DNA from: Chromera velia
Taxonomy: Eukaryota; Sar; Chromeraceae
Direction of reading: 5' to 3'
Assembly: GCA_018398765.1 (NCBI GenBank)
Contig: JAHBMJ010002627.1
Span: 2,501-14,939, forward strand
DNA length: 12,439 bases
Part shown: in pieces, positions 8,107-12,439 of the stretch
How the letters are laid out: the number at the start of each line of letters is the position of its first letter
How positions within the stretch are numbered: position 1 is the first letter of the stretch
Notes under the pieces: model-generated
The model's database searches: none
The model's input: the letters and a program-made list of their open reading frames with translations, nothing else
What the model was told of the DNA's origin: nothing
Made by a program: the position numbers and the translations under genes

Positions 8107-8842
8107 CTAGGGGGTTGCACTCCCTAGTATATAAACATTCGTACACTAGATAGGGGGGGTATACATTGGACAATATGCACCCTGGAGAGAAAAAGCAGTG
8201 TTTTCAGCTTATAACCGAACTAATTGGGAAAACACATACAAAATATGGGCTTCTAGCTCTTTATACTTCATGAGTAACAAGCTGTTGAAGTTGTGTCACA
8301 AAGATTTTACACTAGCATCTGTATACTACCCATACACTTGATCAACCTAGTGTTTGACAGTGTTTGAGTAGTTTAAGCAATATTAAAGCTTTCAATACAT
8401 ATAAGAAGTGAAATTAAACACTTATAACATCTTAGAAAGTGTTTTTATTAACCAAATTAGTCATAAAACAGACAGACTTCATTTTTTCATCTTGATTGCT
8501 TCATGACAGTTGATAGACACTTCACTTGACAGTGTTGTACACTAGTGTATGGCCCTTTACACTAGTGTACAGTGTTGTACACTAGCCTCAAATTTTGCTA
8601 ACACTATAGTAACGACTGTTCAACACTAGTGTTAGTGCAAATTTCTTGTGACACGACTTTTAAGGGGTATAACTTGTGCACTATAACGTACACTCGGCTA
8701 AAAATTGCAGATTTTGGCTTTCCCAGATCACGCTCTATCAAAAAATAAACTAGTGTTTAAAGTCTTTAACAAACTAACTCAAGTGTTAGCTTTTAAAACA
8801 TAGTCGGCACTACACCGGCCTTTGGCCAGTACAACCCCCTAG
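8107..8842. mobile_element. 736-bp non-autonomous terminal-inverted-repeat element
   Basis: It starts CTAGGGGGTTGCAC and ends GTACAACCCCCTAG, 14-bp inverted termini with one mismatch. It is flanked by TTTCCTTAC (8098-8106) and TTTCTTTAC (8843-8851), a 9-bp direct repeat with one mismatch, as expected for a target site duplication. A 9-bp duplication would suit Mutator-like elements; an 8-bp reading would suit hAT, so the superfamily is open. No transposase frame is present. The interior is rich in ACACTAGTGT-type palindromes and a repeat of CAGTGTTGTACACTAG at 8530 and 8570. Confidence 0.85.
8530..8633. repeat. Cluster of ACACTAGTGT palindromes
   Basis: Perfect 12-bp palindromes TACACTAGTGTA lie at 8538-8549 and 8558-8569, and AACACTAGTGTT at 8622-8633. 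A 16-bp direct repeat CAGTGTTGTACACTAG starts at 8530 and 8570. Related half-sites also occur near 8142, 8351 and 8748. Transposase-binding sites are one possibility; nothing in the window tests it. Confidence 0.75.
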
Positions 8843-8851
8843 TTTCTTTAC
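8843..8851 (+). repeat. Target site duplication, right copy
   Basis: TTTCTTTAC lies immediately after the element end. Confidence 0.8.
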
Positions 8852-9227
8852 CCGGCCCTTTCAACATCGAACATCAATGCCCTACGAGCAGCCGGCATGA
8901 GCAAAACGATTAAAGGGTCGGGGTCTATATGTTAGAGTGGTATTTGCAGAGATCCTTTTTTTCTTTCAAGTTAAGAAAAAGACGGTGCCATCTTCCCTGC
9001 GTGGCGTTCTTGAAGGTGTGCAATTTGTATTTTATTGAGCATATGAAGGCCTTGAGGTGCTCCCTTCATACTGTCATCTTTTACATGCCCCCTATCGATG
9101 GAAAGTGAAAAAATATTTTATTGCCCATGCAAACGAAGTGGTCGATCGTGTTTTTACTCTTCCTGATCGCTGCTCAACAACCGACGATCCGTCATGCGTA
9201 TGGATCTGCCCGTATTTACGATATTAA

Positions 9228-9403
9228 ACGTATTCAAACTTAAAAGTACTCCTATAACTTTAAACTTGAAGTAATACCCAACTTTAAACTTAAATGAACT
9301 TTAAAACTTTTAATTTTGATTTCTGAACTTTAGAATTGCCAGTGCCAGTGAACATTGATAGTTTGAGCTTCAAGTTTGACTTACCGATCACATTCTTTTT
9401 CAA
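9228..9403. repeat. AT-rich spacer with repeated AACTTTAAACTT
   Basis: AACTTTAAACTT occurs at 9256-9267 and 9280-9291, with a close relative at 9297-9309. No gene is seen. Confidence 0.55.
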
Positions 9404-9710
9404 CATCTATGAGGAATGACAAACTAAAATATCTAAGATATTTAAGGATATTTACAATTATTTCTATCCCCCATTATTTCTATCTAAGTCTGATTCATAC
9501 ATAAGATAATAAAAGATAATGAATCATATTAATAATAATGATAATTAAATTATTTGAAATAATTCTTTGGTGAAATATCATCAAATATCTTAAAATATCT
9601 TGAAATATCACAAATATCCCTAAATATCCTCAAATATCTGGATATTTGGATATTTCATAATCAAATATCTTAGATATACGGATATTTCAGTTTGTCATTC
9701 CTCATAGATG
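9404..9710. mobile_element. 307-bp foldback/MITE element with perfect 22-bp inverted termini
   Basis: Positions 9404-9425 (beginning CATCTATGAGGAATGAC) are the exact complement of 9689-9710. The inverted similarity continues imperfectly inward through AAATATC and TAAGATATTT. The interior is very AT-rich and non-coding. No clear target duplication flanks it (TTTTTCAA before, AGTTCGGC after), so the superfamily is unknown. Confidence 0.88.
9573..9638. repeat. Helically phased AAATATC array
   Basis: AAATATC begins at 9573, 9583, 9593, 9603, 9612, 9622 and 9632, that is, steps of 10, 10, 10, 9, 10 and 10. Inverted GATATTT copies follow at 9641 and 9649. The motif also occurs in both termini of the 307-bp element. 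Confidence 0.9.
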
Positions 9711-10655
9711 AGTTCGGCATCTACTTCTTTCTCTCAATTCTTTGGGCTAGTCTTTGGGTGTCTGGATGATGCCCCAGCTTGCCAATTCTTCAAATGGATC
9801 TTTTTCAGCAATTTGAGCGGCCTCGGTGGTCCACCGTTAACAGTTTCTTCAAAGGCTTGCTGTTTGTATCAGAGCGGACAGGCTAGATGATCCATCTGTG
9901 TGCTTCTGTGCTACATGTATTACCCTTTGTTGGTACATGCATAAACTGTCTCTTTCTATACGTTGATGCAGTAGTCCTTTCCTAGGTCCTTTCTCTCTAT
10001 CTGCCGAATTTGTGAGGGCTCCCACCGTGACAATAAGAGGGGACCCGGTTGTACTTCTTCCTCGCTTCCATTCCTACTTCTTCTTTCCATGTTGGCCTGT
10101 CCTGGGGGGAGGAGTCAAAGAATGAGAGAAAGGCAAGACAAGTTTCTTTCCTTCATTCCTTCTTTCCTTTATATATCTTTATTCGTACTTTCTGTTCTCC
10201 TTTCTAAGACTTTTCTCTTCCTCGCTTCTAAAAGTCGTTTACACCATTAAATTTTTCTTTCTATTCTTTGTTTAGTGATACCCTTCGTTGGTTTTTATAA
10301 CGTGATTGGCCAACTTTACATTTGATTGCCCTCCTTTTCTCTTAAAGTCAAACTTTTTGTCTGTTAGTTCCTTTACTCAATCGCGTTTATTCTCTCTGGT
10401 CTTCTCTTACTTTTTTTTCACTTAATCGCGATCTCTTGCTCTTCATCAAATGGTCTCCCTTGCCACAGACCTCCATATACATATGCAAAGTGGGGTGGGC
10501 ATGCATGGGTTCCCTCCGTGACCTTCCGTATCCGGAGGCTCTGTTGACAGGTGGCTACAATCCCTGTCATGGGCTGCTGTATCTCTCCATCTCTGACCAA
10601 TGATCTCTTTTTTTACATGCACATCTCTCTTCTCTATAAAGGGGTGAAATGCCTT
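9711..10655. other. Spacer with no supported gene
   Basis: The stretch is pyrimidine-rich on the plus strand from about 10050 to 10440. A short frame at 9708-9890 and two minus-strand frames at 10418-10760 show no recognisable motif. A small hairpin CCTCCG...CGGAGG is visible near 10515-10540. I see no RNA gene or repeat family here. Confidence 0.5.
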
Positions 10656-10790
10656 TAGCACAGGGGGGGGGGGGAACCGTAATACACGGCTTCGATCCCC
10701 GATCGCCGCGCAGCAGCACGGTCCCCCCCCGTACCGCGAAAAAAGGCTGCCGCGCGGCACGGCCCTACCGGGCCATGCAGCACGATAGCA
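10656..10790. repeat. GC-rich island 1 with small palindromes
   Basis: A run of twelve G starts near 10663, followed by the perfect palindrome TGCCGCGCGGCA near 10748-10759 and the stem GGCCC-TACC-GGGCC at 10761-10774. The 14-mer GCGCGGCACGGCCC at 10752-10765 recurs in the second island. Surrounding DNA is AT-rich, so the base composition is abrupt. Confidence 0.7.
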
Positions 10791-11023
10791 AAATTTTCTC
10801 TAGTATACGTTAGTTTTTCAACTCCTGGCTGGTAGAAAAGGCACTCAATAGCACTCAACTGCTCCGGTCTCCTCTCTATTCCTCTTTCAATATCTTTTTT
10901 AGCATCCACATATTGACGTTGACCTAGACGTTGACCCGTTAACAAGAAAAAAGAGGGGGGGCAACGCAAGGAGACGATGTTGAGACTGAGTTATATTATC
11001 TAGTATGTTATTTAATGGTTTAC
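10791..11023. other. AT-richer segment between the two GC islands
   Basis: These 233 bp have no supported gene. They are bounded by islands sharing GCGCGGCACGGCCC, so the segment could be an insertion into one ancestral island. Confidence 0.4.
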
Positions 11024-11140
11024 TGCGCGGCACGGCCCCCCCCCTACGCTATGAGCCCGGACCGCGCTCCGCGCGGCCCGGAGGGGGGTCCCGTGCGGCT
11101 GGCAAGCCAGCCGCGCGGACCGGGACCCCCCCTCCCCCTG
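11024..11140. repeat. GC-rich island 2 with two adjacent hairpins
   Basis: Hairpin one (11057-11081) pairs CCGG and CCGCGC with GCGCGG and CCGG around a short loop, with one A/C mismatch. Hairpin two (11080-11135) pairs about 24 bases: GGAGGGGGGTCCCG with its complement, and GGCTGGC with GCCAGCC around an AA loop, with a five-base bulge. The 14-mer GCGCGGCACGGCCC at 11026-11039 is shared with island 1. Confidence 0.85.
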
Positions 11141-11384
11141 ATATTACGCCTCTGTTCTTCTCTAATTCGGAATCTCTTAATTGCACTTTCCCTCGAACGT
11201 GACCATCCCTTTTCAGCCCCTTTTCCTCAGTATCATGCATTGTTACCATCACGAAATTGCATTGCAAAAATGCCTCCTGACATGTCTTTTTCTTTTTTCA
11301 CTCATCAAGGTTCGTTCATTCATCGTCGTCTTGTCATTGCTTCTGGCTTCTGCCAAAAAAAAGAAAGAAATGAAAAAGGAAGCT
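11141..11384. other. Spacer between GC island and SINE-like copy B
   Basis: Mixed, pyrimidine-rich DNA ending in an A-rich segment near 11355-11380, just before the SINE-like copy. No gene is supported. Confidence 0.4.
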
Positions 11385-11690
11385 GTGTTGCGTGCTGCCG
11401 TGGTTGTAAAACACGTACGCGGTCTACATTCTTGCTAGACATTCTCACTTTGCCGGGCCAGGATTCATATCCGGGACCGCGCCGGGCGTTTAACTCATCC
11501 GTCCTCGACATATTGCGTTCATCCGCTTCATCCAATACGTTCGATAAATCGACCGGATTGACGTCTTTTGTCTGTCTTTCGTTTTATTCCTCTATCTAAC
11601 AGTCCTTAGACTTTGAATGACGGCCAAGCCCCAGCTGCACCTCTATACCGTCTTTTTATCTGTTTAGCACCATCATTATGGTACACAACA
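11385..11690 (+). mobile_element. SINE-like dispersed repeat, copy B
   Basis: This 306-bp unit is in the same orientation as copy A. Its tRNA-like A box is TGCTGCCGTGG at 11393-11403, followed by TTGTAAAACA, and its B box is GGATTCATATCC at 11461-11472. It is 13 bp longer than copy A between the boxes, where ATTCT occurs twice and bounds the extra bases, so the gap is probably a slip or deletion in one copy. It keeps more C and G at differing sites and is probably closer to the parent sequence. No clear target duplication was found. Confidence 0.75.
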
Positions 11691-12439
11691 GAAAGCGAGA
11701 TCCCTCATATTCAAGTTCTCTCCATTGATTATTCTGTGTTTTTCTTTCTTGTATGGCTTTTGCTAAATTTGTTTCTTCTTGCACTTAGTTACGTAGTTTT
11801 TAAGTCTTTTGACAATAGCCGAAGTAAGCTCTGTGTGACCGTTGACTCATGGTCTCCATGGTTTCGTTCGAGAGCATCGGTCTGATGAAATGCCCTTCTA
11901 TAACAATTAACAGATCGAAGTATACTGTGTACATGTATGTTTATATCTGTGTGGCCTTTTGGTTTTGCCAATGCATGCATGGAGTCATATGGAGTGGCAT
12001 ACATGCGCGGTTGAATGCGGTTGATAGACTTGCTTGGGCGAAATTTACAAGCGATGATAGATGAACCTCCTTGCCAAACTTGGCTTACTAACTTACAAGT
12101 AGCTTCATCATATGATGATATGATGGAAGGCATCTTGTCAAGCAAAAGCTGCTAACTGGTTCATCATGTTTGACCGCAGTGACCGGGGTATACCGGGGTG
12201 ATTTGATTTCGTGCTAGATTTTATGTGATGCAGGGGCCGTGACGGAAACGCATTTCGAAATTCTGCAGGGTCTTGAATAAGGGGTCCGTCCACGTCCACG
12301 GTAGCAACTTCTTTTACGCATATCTCCTTTTTCCTCCTTTTTTTGCCGTTCCTTCGAACAAGACCCCTTCCTTAACACCGGCTTCCCTCCTATGTATGTG
12401 TGCGTACGTGTAACACACAGTAAGAGAGAGAGGGGGGGG
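11691..12439. other. Spacer with repeat R copy 2 and small palindromes
   Basis: No frame here carries a recognisable motif. The stretch holds repeat R copy 2 (12053-12103), the 14-bp palindrome TCATCATATGATGA at 12105-12118, and ACCGGGGT twice at 12182-12189 and 12192-12199. It ends in a short AG/poly-G run at the window edge. Confidence 0.5.
12053..12103 (+). repeat. Weak dispersed repeat R, copy 2
   Basis: Partner of 7093-7143; both contain GCTTACTAACTTA followed by AAGTA. A family assignment would need more copies. Confidence 0.4.

Larger units (their letters stand above)
7985..9227 (+). pseudogene. Possible decayed coding region split by a transposon
   Basis: A frame opens after TAG 7982 and reaches 8106, including FDNRYLDQSRPFIGSPFFG. 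If 8107-8851 (the element plus one target copy) is skipped, the same frame continues with TRPFQHRTSMPYEQPA to TGA 8898. It then runs to a second TGA at 9036 and on to TAA 9225, the last part being 62 codons with residues such as HAPYRWKVKKYFIAHANEVV. I recognise no family. Frames of this length with two internal stops can occur by chance, so coding origin is a guess supported mainly by continuity across the insertion and by amino acid composition. Confidence 0.3.

Noticed and set aside
10650-10705. tRNA gene or SINE head suggested by TTAGCACAGGGGG and GGCTTCGATCCCC
   Set aside because: Box spacing is short, a G run fills the middle and no cloverleaf could be drawn.
10418-11267. Minus-strand open frames across the GC-rich islands
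   Set aside because: They consist of hairpin and homopolymer sequence with no recognisable motif.
1-12439. CRISPR array, LTR retrotransposon ends, rRNA genes or bacterial operons
   Set aside because: No regularly spaced direct repeats with unique spacers, no long terminal direct repeats, no rRNA-like sequence and no clustered intact genes were seen.

Overview
The window looks like eukaryotic nuclear DNA from an organism I cannot name. There are no bacterial-style operons. The content is mobile-element debris: one badly decayed LINE-type retrotransposon, three non-autonomous elements with terminal inverted repeats, two copies of a dispersed repeat that looks like a tRNA-derived SINE, several microsatellites and two GC-rich hairpin islands. 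No intact protein-coding gene could be supported. Most open frames are by-products of pyrimidine-rich or repetitive DNA.

Layout. Positions 1-285 are AT-rich flank. From about 285 to 7051 lies the LINE. It has a pyrimidine-rich leader, then a long frame with a basic N-terminus, a ten-cysteine domain resembling the Tesmin/TSO1 CXC fold, a serine/alanine microsatellite tract and an APE-type endonuclease. A linker and a reverse transcriptase with a YADD box follow, then a C-terminal CCHC knuckle, a 3' hairpin and a (CAATT)n tail. In-frame stops, frameshifts and altered catalytic residues show it is dead. A 1186-bp element with about 57-bp inverted repeats (3927-5112) sits inside its reverse transcriptase, so the LINE is the older of the two.

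Downstream, 7385-7677 and 11385-11690 are two copies of one repeat, about 88% identical by eye count, with tRNA-like A and B boxes. Nearly all their differences are transitions. A 736-bp element (8107-8842) has 14-bp inverted termini and a 9-bp target duplication with one mismatch. It interrupts a coding-like frame that appears to resume on its far side. A 307-bp element (9404-9710) has perfect 22-bp inverted termini and a run of AAATATC motifs at roughly 10-bp spacing. Positions 10656-10790 and 11024-11140 are GC-rich, strongly self-complementary islands sharing a 14-bp sequence. The rest is unassigned AT- or pyrimidine-rich spacer.

The parts do not form a pathway. The LINE would have supplied endonuclease and reverse transcriptase. 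The SINE-like copies would depend on some LINE for movement, though they share no obvious 3' tail with this one. The inverted-repeat elements carry no transposase and would depend on enzymes encoded elsewhere.
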